Shown: positions 9,294-18,329 of the stretch, in pieces
Position numbering within the stretch: position 1 is the stretch's first letter
Layout of the letters: every line of letters begins with the position of its first letter
Assembly (NCBI GenBank): GCA_965224575.1
Contig: CBDCZQ010000003.1
Coordinates: 62,001 to 126,000, forward strand
Reading direction: 5' to 3'
DNA length: 64,000 bases
Origin: QPIN01 sp965224575
GTDB lineage: Bacteria > Pseudomonadota > Gammaproteobacteria > Methylococcales > Methylomonadaceae
Position numbers and translations under genes: made by a program
Notes under the pieces: generated by a model
The model's database searches: none
Seen by the model: only the letters and a program-made list of their open reading frames with translations
What the model was told of the DNA's origin: nothing

Positions 9294-10250
9294 TTGAATA
9301 AATATATTTGTATATTTTGTGCAGTTTTAACCATCAACAGCAGCTCTTATGCCGATACAAGCTCAGACACTAATCTTCTGTTTGATTGGGCGGAATCAAC
9401 ATATCCGACTATTTTTTCGACCCATGAGACTACAAAAAGCATCCAATTAGCAGAAAACGCTAATGAACTGGCAGGTTCTTGGTTGTATCGTTTATATCCG
9501 GAACAAAACGTATATGCGGGTGTGCTTAATGAAAAAGATGTTTATGTTTTGGGCGGGCCATGGCCACAGCTTCTTTTTGTTGGCAGACTAGATGATTTAG
9601 TTGCAAATATATCCCCCACCAATACAGCAGGTTCTGACACTTGTGTTGATCGTGTAACGTTACCTGCTGCGGGCACACAATATACGCTCGGTTCTAGTGC
9701 AGATAGTCAGAGTTCCCAAGAGTTTCATGTAACCATTGAAGAATTAACTAACACGTCAATGAGATTAAAACAAATCCCAATCAACGATTCAATTGGTTTT
9801 AAAAGCATAGAAATTATAACTGCTTTTAGACACGATAGCGGCTTTGCTTATACATCTAAACTGACAACAAATATTCAGATTGGTAATTCAACCGTAAATA
9901 AAGAGATAAGCTTCTCTCCTGAAATACAATCCATACAATCGCCTGCATGTGTAGGCCAAACAATTACTAGGGATTATGTACAAACAATTAACGAGACAAC
10001 AGACGGTGTAGCTTCACCTACAATAACTGAAAATATTTTAGGTACTCATACTGTTGAAGCCGTTAACGAGAGCAAATCTGTAACCTCAGGTACTTTTAAT
10101 ACTGTCCGGTTTCGTAATACCAAATCTAACGGAAGCTATGCTCTTCATTGGAATGATATTGTTACAGGCATTGATATCGCTTCAGAAAGTTATACTGAAA
10201 ATGGCTTGCTAAAATCTACATCAGAAGTAACTAGCATAACGAAGCCTTAG
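9294..10250 (+). CDS. Secreted protein with FdWAE-type N-terminal domain
   Basis: 318 aa. The TTG start is chosen because GGAGAA (9282-9287) sits at the right spacing and a signal peptide follows directly (YICIFCAVLTINSSSYA). The mature N-terminus has the pattern LFDWAESTYPTIF...YRLYPEQNVYAGVLN...VYVLGGPWP..LFVGRLDDL, a small domain that recurs at the start of secreted proteobacterial proteins of unknown role. After CVDRVTLPAAGTQYTLG comes a beta-rich domain (about 120-318) with an isolated Cys pair (Cys116 area and PACVGQT). No enzyme motif. The MITE inserted just upstream may affect its promoter. Single gene. Confidence 0.7.
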   Translation: MNKYICIFCAVLTINSSSYADTSSDTNLLFDWAESTYPTIFSTHETTKSIQLAENANELAGSWLYRLYPEQNVYAGVLNEKDVYVLGGPWPQLLFVGRLDDLVANISPTNTAGSDTCVDRVTLPAAGTQYTLGSSADSQSSQEFHVTIEELTNTSMRLKQIPINDSIGFKSIEIITAFRHDSGFAYTSKLTTNIQIGNSTVNKEISFSPEIQSIQSPACVGQTITRDYVQTINETTDGVASPTITENILGTHTVEAVNESKSVTSGTFNTVRFRNTKSNGSYALHWNDIVTGIDIASESYTENGLLKSTSEVTSITKP

Positions 10251-10270
10251 CTTGTAGAATTAATAAAATG

Positions 10271-10291
10271 CCCCCTCTAAAATCAAGGGGG
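10271..10291 (+). terminator. Possible terminator hairpin
   Basis: CCCCCT and AGGGGG pair around a 9-base loop 21 bases after the 9294 gene stop. The following tail (TCAATCTTC) is only weakly T-rich, so factor-independent action is uncertain. Confidence 0.4.
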
Positions 10292-10450
10292 TCAATCTTC
10301 AATACCGCTACCTAATGGATCAGAACCAGTACCCTTCATGGTATGCCAAAAAGCAACAGAAAATTTTAAATGCCAGAGGATTGTCGGATTCCTTCCCCTT
10401 TGTCTGGATTTGATCTGAAACTTCCTAGAAGTATTGAGTCGCCATGGTGA
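10292..10450 (-). pseudogene. Decayed 5' fragment of xylA
   Basis: On the minus strand this reads WHLKFSVAFWHTMKGTGSDP, almost the same as residues 46-66 of the xylose isomerase at 4486-5817, and the bases match xylA across the start region, including the sequence around the ATG and the upstream AGAATA..GACT segment. About 60 bases of the xylA N-terminus are missing and the frame ends after SGIED. It is therefore a duplicated or left-behind piece of xylA, not a working gene. It lies about 4.5 kb from the intact copy, in the same orientation. Confidence 0.8.
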
Positions 10451-10527
10451 CTCATTAGAATAGAGTAGGACATTGAACCTAGAATAATCAGGTGAATACA
10501 TTTTCTAGGTTGAAAGTTATAAAGCTA

Positions 10528-13500
10528 TCATAGACCACCGTTTGATTCTATTAAATAATCCAGCCACTGGTTTGACAGTTTTTCCTGTACGGTATTTTGA
10601 CGCAGTCTGGCATTAAGATGTGGAAAATCTACTTCTTCTAAATCTTGGTCTTGATTAACACAAGAATAAACGAAATATTCCGATCCACTCTCAGGATCAA
10701 TGTGTTTACACAGGCATTGCGCGCAGATACCCTTCATCATACATTGCATGGGAGAATTTATTGACCCAATTGCTTTGTGTTGTTTTAAATAGGGTTTTAA
10801 TCTGTCTTGCCGCGCTTCTTTGACTACGGCCATCATACGATCCGATCCGATCACAATCATACGATCAACTTCGTTGAGAGGAATAGGTGCTTCTCCCAAA
10901 TCCCCTTTGGCGTAACTTTCGATAGCCTGGAGAATATTACCCACTATATTTTTATCCTGCGGTCTGGTTAAAGGAATAAGCGTGGTATTAGGAGAAGGAT
11001 CTACCGACCAGACAATGAGATCGGAAGCCTTCTCAATATCTTCTACATTAAAAACATCTTGATTGGACTTGTAACCTGCAAAATAGATGACTCGGTTTCC
11101 AGCAGCTCGCATGGCTTTTCCAATAGAAAATAAAACTGCATTTCCAAGTCCACCACCTACAAGCATGACGGTTTTGTTATTAGGAATTTCTGTCGATGCG
11201 CCCGTTACGCCCATAAGAATGACCTGATCACCTGGTTTCCAGTGAGCGCAAAGTTTTGAGGAACTTCCCATTTCCAAAGTGATTAAAGAAACCAGACCTT
11301 GTTTTTTATCAACCCATGCACCAGTCAAAGCCAGGCCTTCCGAGGTCAGCACTGTTCCATTAATGGTCGGCGCATGAGCTTCAAAATTTTGCAAACGGTA
11401 GAATTGACCCGGCTCAAAATGCTTAGCTTGCATCGGTGCTTTGACAATCACCTCAACAATAGTTGGTGTTAGTCGTTTAACTTCATGAATAGTCGCTAAC
11501 AAATTCTCATCCAATTTAGAAAATAGCTGTTTGAGATTGCTATCTCGATATTCTTGCTGATTAGGGTCGAGCTGATTAATCTCGTCCTCAAAAAGCTTGA
11601 CGATATAAGGATAACCATCCTTTGCACTCGCCATTGCTTTCACCACATTACCTGCATAAACGGGGTGATTATCACCATAAAAAGTAATATGACGACCATT
11701 CTGTTCATAAGATGTAAACGGAGCTGGATGCCCTTGCTTGGGTGCTTCGGTATCCTGACTCGGATGAAGAACCGGAATGGCATTATTGATCCACTCGGGT
11801 TCGTAGCGTTGAAAAAAATTATTGTCCATTTTGAAAGCACCTGGGTGCTCATTCTGGTAAATAGTATTCGGTGACGTTCCTGCGGCAATATATAAATTTC
11901 GTAACGGAACTTCAACTTTTTCGCCACTGCTCACCCAGCTTCCATCCTGACCGACCATTTTTTCAAATCGAATAGCACTCAGATGTTGATTATCATCGGT
12001 GATTGCTTCTTTTGGATTCATCCCTTCCGCCCAGTTAATACCTTCTTCCAACGCTTTGACAATTTCTTCATGATTTTGCACATAAGCCGGCGCATTTTTC
12101 ATACCCTTCCGATAAAACAAGGTAACACCGCCCCATTCGTCAAGCAGAGTCTGGAAATTCGGAAGTTCATTTGCTGATTTTGCCCGCTCTCTTTCAGTAC
12201 GAATAGCTCTTCCATGTGTCAGAAATTCTTCCAGAATTCCACGCTCCTCTTCGTCGTAACGTGCCAGAATTGATTCTTTACCCTTTTTTTCAGCTAGCGT
12301 TTCATAGCGCAGTAACGTTTTTTCCACTTGTATTGGATAGTAAGCCATCAATTCCGTTGCTGTGTCAGTCGCGGTAAGTCCACCACCAATTACACCCGCT
12401 GGTAATCGAACCTGTAGATTGGCCAGAGATGATGCTTTGGCAGCTCCGGTCAGCTGTAATGCCATAAGAAAATCCGAAGCTTTTCGGATGCCTCGTACCA
12501 AATTATTTTTAAGTCCAATAATTGTGGGTTTACCTGCCCCAACTGCTACTGCGATATGATCAAACCCCAATGCCCAAATATCTTCAATAGTTAGCGTTCC
12601 TCCAAATCGAATACCGCCATAGCAACGAAACGCATTACGCCGAGCTAAGGTAAGATAAATAACCTTAAGGAAATTTTTATCCCAACGCACGGTAATACCA
12701 TATTCAGCAACGCCGCCGAATCCAGCTAAAATGCGTTTGTCCAAGTCTTCATAAAGGGTATTAAAATCCTTAATAGGAGTTGGTAAAGTAGTTTCGCTAC
12801 CGGTTAATTCTTCCGGTAAAGGCTCTATTTTCAACCCATCAATACCAACCACACCAAAACCTTCGTTAATTAGATAATGAGCCAAGGTATAACCCGCCGG
12901 CCCTAGACCTGCGATTAATACATTTTTACCGTTATAAGGTAACGCATAAGGACGTTTAACGTTGAGAGGATTCCAACGCGTTAAAAAACTGTATATTTCG
13001 AAACCGTAGGGCATAAATAACACATCGGTTAGCACATTGGTTTCAATTTGTGGAATATCAACCGGTTCTGTTTTCTGATAAATACAACCTTTCATACAAT
13101 CATTACAGATACGATGCCCTGTTCCTGGACACATTGGATTGTCGATTATAATCAATGCCAATGCGCCTATATTGTCGCCTTGCCGTTTAGCCAGATGCAT
13201 TTCAGAAACTTTTTCTTCTAACGGACAACCGCTGAGGGTTACATCAAGGGGATTGGTTTTGAACGTATTATCTTTTTTATTACGCATACCTTTTGAGCAG
13301 GAATCCGTATCCCGTTCATGACAGTAGATACAGTGATCAACTTCATAAAGGACTTCTCGTTCATTATATCGGGGATCGGTAAGGGCAAAACCATCACGTC
13401 GGCGACGAGTCTTTTTGGGGCCTACTAAAGCGGAATATTCCTTACACTGTTTGGTTTCTACCTCTACTAGATGAGTAAAGTCTGTTTTCTTCGGGCTCTT

Positions 13501-14244
13501 AAATATCATCCAGCCTTTAGTCAGGGCTTTTAAATTGGGATCTTGTTGAGCGGCATGCGCCCAACGCCCCAATTTCTTGTACAGTTCACTAATAAATGCG
13601 TCAGGCTCATCTATTAACAAAAGGTTAGCAAAATACTGTGAAGCTTTAGAGTGGGAGGACAGAGATTTTCTAAGTTTTTTTATTTTTTCTTCAGCGGGAT
13701 ATTCCGATACTTTTACTTGCTCGATGGCTGCGAAATATTGGGATAATCGAACAATTTCTGCTCCAACCTTACTAATAGAAAACTCCTGATCGAAATTGGA
13801 TTTAGTAGAGGTAGCTGCAACTAAAAGCGCTATACCTTCATGTAGTTGTTTGGCTTCAATTGCTGTAATAGTTTCCTTGCTGAATTTTTTCGCCGCTTTC
13901 CCAATGATTTCGCTTCGAAAGGTAAAAGTAGCATCAAATTCGCTCTGAATAGAGGTAATCTGGATCTCTCTTTCTTTCTCAATTCCAAAAAGTTTGGCTA
14001 CAAAACAGCCGAGATGGGTACTCATCTCCACCAAAATATGAGAGATTTCTTCTGGTTTAAGATCTTTACCCTGAGTATTTCGGTAATTCAAATACCGCGA
14101 AAACAGAACTGCGTCTTCTTTTTTGACAGCATTATCAAAGACAGTCAACAATGCCTCTAGCTTTAAAGGATCATAAAGATCAGCATAAGAGAAGCCAGAA
14201 ATACCTAGAACAAGGGATTCATCAATAATTTCTTGTGTATTCAT
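10528..14244 (-). CDS. GltD-like/FNR-like iron-sulfur flavoprotein fusion
   Basis: 1238-aa cytosolic oxidoreductase. Residues 1-300 are helical and unrecognised. Cys-rich segments DHCIYCHERDTDSC and CNDCMKGCIYQ (about 300-400) look like Fe-S ligands. From about 435 a GltD-type pyridine-nucleotide/FAD unit begins (NVLIAGLGPAGYTLAHYL), with a second Rossmann motif VIGGGLTATDTATE near 635. From about 910 a ferredoxin-reductase domain follows (PGQFYRLQNFEA flavin segment, MLVGGGLGNAVLFSIG nucleotide site). The protein ends with a PyrK-like 2Fe-2S cluster CMMKGICAQCLC...C. The order suggests electron bifurcation or transfer between NAD(P)H, FAD and Fe-S centres; the substrate is unknown. GltD and DHOD-type electron-transfer subunits are normally separate proteins. 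Monocistronic. Confidence 0.75.
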   Translation of the reverse strand: MNTQEIIDESLVLGISGFSYADLYDPLKLEALLTVFDNAVKKEDAVLFSRYLNYRNTQGKDLKPEEISHILVEMSTHLGCFVAKLFGIEKEREIQITSIQSEFDATFTFRSEIIGKAAKKFSKETITAIEAKQLHEGIALLVAATSTKSNFDQEFSISKVGAEIVRLSQYFAAIEQVKVSEYPAEEKIKKLRKSLSSHSKASQYFANLLLIDEPDAFISELYKKLGRWAHAAQQDPNLKALTKGWMIFKSPKKTDFTHLVEVETKQCKEYSALVGPKKTRRRRDGFALTDPRYNEREVLYEVDHCIYCHERDTDSCSKGMRNKKDNTFKTNPLDVTLSGCPLEEKVSEMHLAKRQGDNIGALALIIIDNPMCPGTGHRICNDCMKGCIYQKTEPVDIPQIETNVLTDVLFMPYGFEIYSFLTRWNPLNVKRPYALPYNGKNVLIAGLGPAGYTLAHYLINEGFGVVGIDGLKIEPLPEELTGSETTLPTPIKDFNTLYEDLDKRILAGFGGVAEYGITVRWDKNFLKVIYLTLARRNAFRCYGGIRFGGTLTIEDIWALGFDHIAVAVGAGKPTIIGLKNNLVRGIRKASDFLMALQLTGAAKASSLANLQVRLPAGVIGGGLTATDTATELMAYYPIQVEKTLLRYETLAEKKGKESILARYDEEERGILEEFLTHGRAIRTERERAKSANELPNFQTLLDEWGGVTLFYRKGMKNAPAYVQNHEEIVKALEEGINWAEGMNPKEAITDDNQHLSAIRFEKMVGQDGSWVSSGEKVEVPLRNLYIAAGTSPNTIYQNEHPGAFKMDNNFFQRYEPEWINNAIPVLHPSQDTEAPKQGHPAPFTSYEQNGRHITFYGDNHPVYAGNVVKAMASAKDGYPYIVKLFEDEINQLDPNQQEYRDSNLKQLFSKLDENLLATIHEVKRLTPTIVEVIVKAPMQAKHFEPGQFYRLQNFEAHAPTINGTVLTSEGLALTGAWVDKKQGLVSLITLEMGSSSKLCAHWKPGDQVILMGVTGASTEIPNNKTVMLVGGGLGNAVLFSIGKAMRAAGNRVIYFAGYKSNQDVFNVEDIEKASDLIVWSVDPSPNTTLIPLTRPQDKNIVGNILQAIESYAKGDLGEAPIPLNEVDRMIVIGSDRMMAVVKEARQDRLKPYLKQHKAIGSINSPMQCMMKGICAQCLCKHIDPESGSEYFVYSCVNQDQDLEEVDFPHLNARLRQNTVQEKLSNQWLDYLIESNGGL

Positions 14245-14799
14245 ACTGAAAATATCCTTTATTTGAGATCATTTTCTTTTACACTTGTAGTGTAAGTCAG
14301 TATATCTTAATCATTCAAATATTGAGCAAGGTTTTTGTTTGTCGGTACACCGCGCTTCGTTACCCTCAAATAACAAGTAAACCTATCTTTCCACTCTGCA
14401 GAGCAGCAAAATTCTTTAAATAGGGATAATTGATCCAACTTTCGACTATAACATTTTAGGATATCTCTTAATTAATGTATTAAGGGCACCTCTATTAATT
14501 GATGAATGGAAAAATGAGTCCAGAATATCCAATCTCTGCGTTGAAACCCTTCGCAATAGCCTGCTATTACGTGCGGATTTCGCCTTGATCTTGAATATTT
14601 TGGTCCTCAATTTTCTCACCCACAATTAATAGAGGAACCCATATTTAAAAATAATCAAGGCATTAATAATAAAGGTATTTTTCACTTATTTTCAGTGTAT
14701 TTTTTCACAGCATTCAAAAAGTCAAATAGGTACAATTTTTTTGTGCATTAGTTAAATGCATATGTTGTTTACTATCTTTTATATCTATTGGAGAATATC
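14245..14799. other. Intergenic region with foldback element
   Basis: No gene seen. It contains the 157-bp foldback element at 14484-14640 and the upstream region of the gene at 14800, whose GGAG ribosome-binding site is at 14789-14792. Confidence 0.6.
14484..14640. mobile_element. 157-bp foldback (MITE-like) element
   Basis: The ends are near-perfect inverted repeats GGGCACCTCTATTAATTG and CAATTAATAGAGGAACCC. The interior continues as an imperfect palindrome centred on AATAGCCTGCTATT, so the whole element can fold into one long hairpin. It codes for nothing. The GGGCACCTCTA end resembles ends of IS5-group transposons. No clear target duplication. A second left end occurs at 56651-56670. Confidence 0.7.
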
Positions 14800-15216
14800 A
14801 TGAAAAATAATCTTAAAATTTCCTCACAATTGGCTGTTATTGCTAATTGGAACCCCGGTATATCACTGTCTGCCGCAGACAGAAAAAAGGCTAGTGCTGG
14901 TAAATTAGTGCTTGCTGGTCTCGGGTCAATCCTTCCTATCGGTTCTGGTGTAAGTCCCGTAGGGACGGCAACTAGTGCAAGTCAGAAAGGTTGTATTGAG
15001 TACATGCGTTATCAAAAAGGAAGTGACGATTTGACTTTTATAATCGTTGATGGCAATTCATATAGTGGTAGTAGCATAAACGATTTTCGTGAAATCCTTG
15101 AGAAAGCTGCTTTCCATATGAAAGTTATCAATTTCTGTTGGAATAGCAGTACCCAAACAATGACAATGTTGAATGTTTTTCCAAAGCATTGTTGCAAATG
15201 TGAAAAAGTTAAGTAA
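14800..15216 (+). CDS. Orphan small protein with Cys-rich tail
   Basis: 138 aa from the ATG at 14800, chosen over the upstream TTG because GGAG lies 7 bases before it. The N-terminus is polar, followed by a glycine-rich apolar stretch (KLVLAGLGSILPIGSGVSPVG, about 35-55), a mixed alpha/beta half (DLTFIIVDGNSYSG, FREILEKAAFHM), and a C-terminus HCCKCEKVK that could bind metal. No signal peptide or family recognised. No operon partner. Real coding status rests on the ribosome-binding site and length. Confidence 0.55.
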   Translation: MKNNLKISSQLAVIANWNPGISLSAADRKKASAGKLVLAGLGSILPIGSGVSPVGTATSASQKGCIEYMRYQKGSDDLTFIIVDGNSYSGSSINDFREILEKAAFHMKVINFCWNSSTQTMTMLNVFPKHCCKCEKVK

Positions 15217-15524
15217 GGACTTTGTTTCTTTCTAATGCCTAACCACATACCTATCTCTGCTCGTTTGTGGAAAGTGTAACAAGTTTTGGGTCAGAAATTC
15301 GCAAGAGTTGGAGATAACAAAATTTGCAGTAATGGATGATATGAAAGCATTATCAAACAATCAGCAATAGGTCAGTGATGTTTTATTTAGGAAGCCTCAA
15401 AATTTAATGAGGTTGACCAAAACTTTCTTATCCCTGGTGCCACTCAAGCTTCAGGGATAGGGGGAAATGACTCAAAATTTTTAAAAACCATGAAGGTTAA
15501 GATGAATTTACTAACTACAAAAGT
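15217..15524. other. Intergenic, no gene seen
   Basis: Holds two hairpins: CCTCA...TGAGG near 15392-15410 and an 8-bp stem TATCCCTG...CAGGGATA near 15429-15461. Neither has a T-tail. Nothing else was recognised. Confidence 0.4.
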
Positions 15525-16730
15525 TTATTCTTCCTTGATAATATTTTCACTGACAGCAATCACTTTAGGTGTCACTAAATCTTTATGCTCTGGTTCTGAA
15601 AATTTCTTTTTCATCGGTGGCAAAAGTAGATCGTAGTATGCCACAGCTCTTAATTTAGTAATTTTCTTTTTAGGCAGAGAATAAAGTAGTTTTCTAGTTT
15701 CATGAGGTTTCAGTCGTGTGTCACCTAATACTTTCGTAGCTTTTGGTGGCGGCGCTGGGTTTCCTTCTTCATCACCTAAGCTATACATAAACATAGCTTT
15801 TTCATCATCTTTAACAGGATGTGATTGACTGCTTGTCCAAACTTCTTTCCCTTTTTTATCATAGCCAGTTAACTTGACATATACATTTCTAAAAGGAGCA
15901 CCCGTTGGAAAACTATGGGGTAATTGATTAGTTAATTTAATGGTTACATTTAGTTTTTTATTTTTCTTTGTTGTAGTCATAGTCATCAACAAGCCTTTAC
16001 TCACCATTTTGGCTGAGTGTCCGCCTAATAAACTATGATCCACTTTTCCATTAACAACAGGCATATGACAACTCAAACAATTATTAGATCCGTCTGATGA
16101 AGCAATTTCATCTCCTGTTTGACAGAGAGCTACTTTATTTGAATTTTTCCGTTGATCATGACAACCCATGCAGATAGCACTTGTTTTAAAAACTTCAGGG
16201 TTTGCTGAATTTTCAAATAGAGGATGTTGCCAATCTGGTTCAATATGATTTGTACCTGGCCCTTGTAAAGATGAATCAGAAAATTCATAAGCCTGAGTAC
16301 CTAATCTTAATCCACCGCCTGCTTTTTTAGTGCCTTTAAATTTACTTATAGTATGACAAGCTACGCAGTTAATTCCTTCATTATAAACTTCCATTGAAGT
16401 CAAATCCGTTTTTCCATCTATTGCAGCTGCTGGGGCATGACATTGTAAACAAACGGGATATTTGCCTTTTTTATTAATACCCTCCTCTTTAGGATCACCT
16501 ATAACAGCCTTATAAAATGTGCCATGAATAGGATCTTTTAGGGCTGTACTATTAGCATGCATAGATCCTTTCCATTGAGAATAAATTTCTTCATGACAAG
16601 TTTTACATTCTTTAGCTGAGACATGATGCAGAGGTACTTTATCTGCTGCTGAGACTAGTCCAATTGAATTGTTTAAAAAAACCAGCAAAAATAATGCATA
16701 AAAAGGAGACATATATTTTGTATTTAACAT
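15525..16730 (-). CDS. Penta-haem cytochrome c
   Basis: 402 aa from the ATG at 16730, chosen because GGAG precedes it and a signal peptide follows (FYALFLLVFLNNSIGLVSAA). Five CxxCH haem sites are visible: CKTCH, CLQCH, CVACH, CMGCH and CLSCH, all in residues 30-220, with the W..SMHA/DPIHGTFY spacing seen in cytochrome c554-like multihaem proteins. The C-terminal 170 residues form a haem-free beta-rich domain (LNVTIKLTNQLPHSFPTGAPFRNVYVKL). Expected in the periplasm carrying electrons. No reductase subunit is adjacent, so the partner is unknown. Single gene. Confidence 0.85.
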   Translation of the reverse strand: MLNTKYMSPFYALFLLVFLNNSIGLVSAADKVPLHHVSAKECKTCHEEIYSQWKGSMHANSTALKDPIHGTFYKAVIGDPKEEGINKKGKYPVCLQCHAPAAAIDGKTDLTSMEVYNEGINCVACHTISKFKGTKKAGGGLRLGTQAYEFSDSSLQGPGTNHIEPDWQHPLFENSANPEVFKTSAICMGCHDQRKNSNKVALCQTGDEIASSDGSNNCLSCHMPVVNGKVDHSLLGGHSAKMVSKGLLMTMTTTKKNKKLNVTIKLTNQLPHSFPTGAPFRNVYVKLTGYDKKGKEVWTSSQSHPVKDDEKAMFMYSLGDEEGNPAPPPKATKVLGDTRLKPHETRKLLYSLPKKKITKLRAVAYYDLLLPPMKKKFSEPEHKDLVTPKVIAVSENIIKEE

Positions 16731-17338
16731 GGAAACTCCAGTAGAAAAGCAAGGAAAAGAATACTCGTATTTTTCAATATTAATAAATATTAATATACTA
16801 AATATAATGATTATTTGCAATTCTATTTAAACTATAAATTTAGTTACTTACAATTTTTATCATAGCTTTAAGAACGAGCAAGAAATAACTAAACAACTGC
16901 CTCATACTTATTAACCCAAGCAATACTTGTTCGAGCTTGCGATACAATGCTCTAAACCATTTATAACTAAAGGTTTGATTTGTACATAAATTGGCGAAAA
17001 TTATAAGTATATTCCTCTGTGCGCCGCTACTAACATCCTGTACATGCAGTAGAAAAAGCCATTACAGATACCTACTCAGATAATTATTTTCTCACACTTG
17101 AAAGGTCGCTTACTTATCCGAATTAAGTGACTAATATTTCAGGTATTCGAATAATTTTGGAACAATAAACTGGTAATAATATTGGTTCTCGAACTTATAG
17201 GATCAGGAATACAAAATATACACCATGAACGGTGTCAATATTTTTCTAGACATATCAATAAAATAGGTACAAGCTTGCCCTCAAAGAGTATCATACATAA
17301 TTGTTCCTTTGGATTTCTAATACAAATTATAAATCACT
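16731..17338. other. Divergent intergenic region
   Basis: About 600 bases between the cytochrome gene and the desaturase gene, which point away from each other. AT-rich, with an open frame from 17182 that overlaps the desaturase N-terminus in another frame and shows no coding character. It probably contains the promoters of both genes; no specific site could be assigned. Confidence 0.4.
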
Positions 17339-18253
17339 ATGAAAGAAGAATTTCAAATCAAAATAGAACCTCTAAAATGGCTCGCTATTGCTTTATTTAT
17401 TTGGAGTATCATATTTTTACTTTCATTTATTACAAGTAAAATTGAGAATACTGGCTTGTATATTTTATCTATCTGGCTTTTTTCTCTTGTGGTAGGTGTT
17501 GCGCAGCATCACCTTGCATTTTTAGGACATGATGGCAGTCATGGCTTAGTCACTAAAAATAAACAAATCAATAAACTTCTTACTAATTTATTTGTTTGTG
17601 TTCCTTTACTGGTTCATCTAGGAAACTACAAAAAATTTCATGACGATCACCATATCTATGTAGGAAGTAAAGATGATACTGAGCTGCCATTAAAAGAATT
17701 TACCAGAGAAAAATATGTTTCACCTCAAAAAACATCTGCACTTTTGCTGAATTGTGTTAAAGATTTATTTATGGGGGGTATTTTAGAGATAAAGTTTTTT
17801 ATAGTATTCATGACAAAGGGAAAAGTATTTGAAGCGTTTGGTAGTGCTGCTATTTGGTGGTCTATCGTAGGGTCATTCCTTTATCTTTCTGGAATACTGG
17901 TTGAGTTTCTTTTAATCTGGTTCATAGGTTTGTTTACTATGTTTTGGGCAAGCTTTCGTTTACGTATTTATTTTGAACATTATGGTTTAGATATGTTGAG
18001 TAAAAATAAAGGCGATAGAGTCACTCACCGGATGGAATACGCTAAAGGTCTTGGATGGTTTCGTTTGTTAGCTATGTATTGGGGGCAATTCCATTGGGAG
18101 CACCATCGTAACCCAGGCGTGCCAATATACCAGTTAGCCGAATATAGATCGTTTCTTATCAAACAAAAAATTGGGCCTGAAATCATTACAATTACAAATC
18201 CGATAAAATTTTTGGATTCTATTAATGAAGAGGGTTCTATTGTCAACACATAA
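17339..18253 (+). CDS. Membrane fatty acid desaturase-family protein
   Basis: 304-aa integral membrane di-iron enzyme. Three His boxes are visible: GHDGSHG (about 64-70), HDDHH (about 102-106) and HWEHHRNPGVP (about 244-254). Four or more apolar segments (18-38, 43-60, 175-212) place it in the inner membrane. The family covers acyl-lipid desaturases and hydroxylases and some carotenoid enzymes; the sequence does not decide which. The ATG at 17339 has no strong ribosome-binding site. The RND pair starts 76 bases downstream on the same strand and might be co-transcribed. Confidence 0.8.
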   Translation: MKEEFQIKIEPLKWLAIALFIWSIIFLLSFITSKIENTGLYILSIWLFSLVVGVAQHHLAFLGHDGSHGLVTKNKQINKLLTNLFVCVPLLVHLGNYKKFHDDHHIYVGSKDDTELPLKEFTREKYVSPQKTSALLLNCVKDLFMGGILEIKFFIVFMTKGKVFEAFGSAAIWWSIVGSFLYLSGILVEFLLIWFIGLFTMFWASFRLRIYFEHYGLDMLSKNKGDRVTHRMEYAKGLGWFRLLAMYWGQFHWEHHRNPGVPIYQLAEYRSFLIKQKIGPEIITITNPIKFLDSINEEGSIVNT

Positions 18254-18329
18254 GTAATAGCTAATATTCTTCTTTAATCCAAAACAAATTTCGGCTATTA
18301 TTAAACCTTCACTTCTAAAGGTTTATCCG

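Noticed and set aside
17182..17439. Plus-strand frame before the desaturase
   Set aside because: Overlaps the desaturase N-terminus out of frame and shows no coding character.
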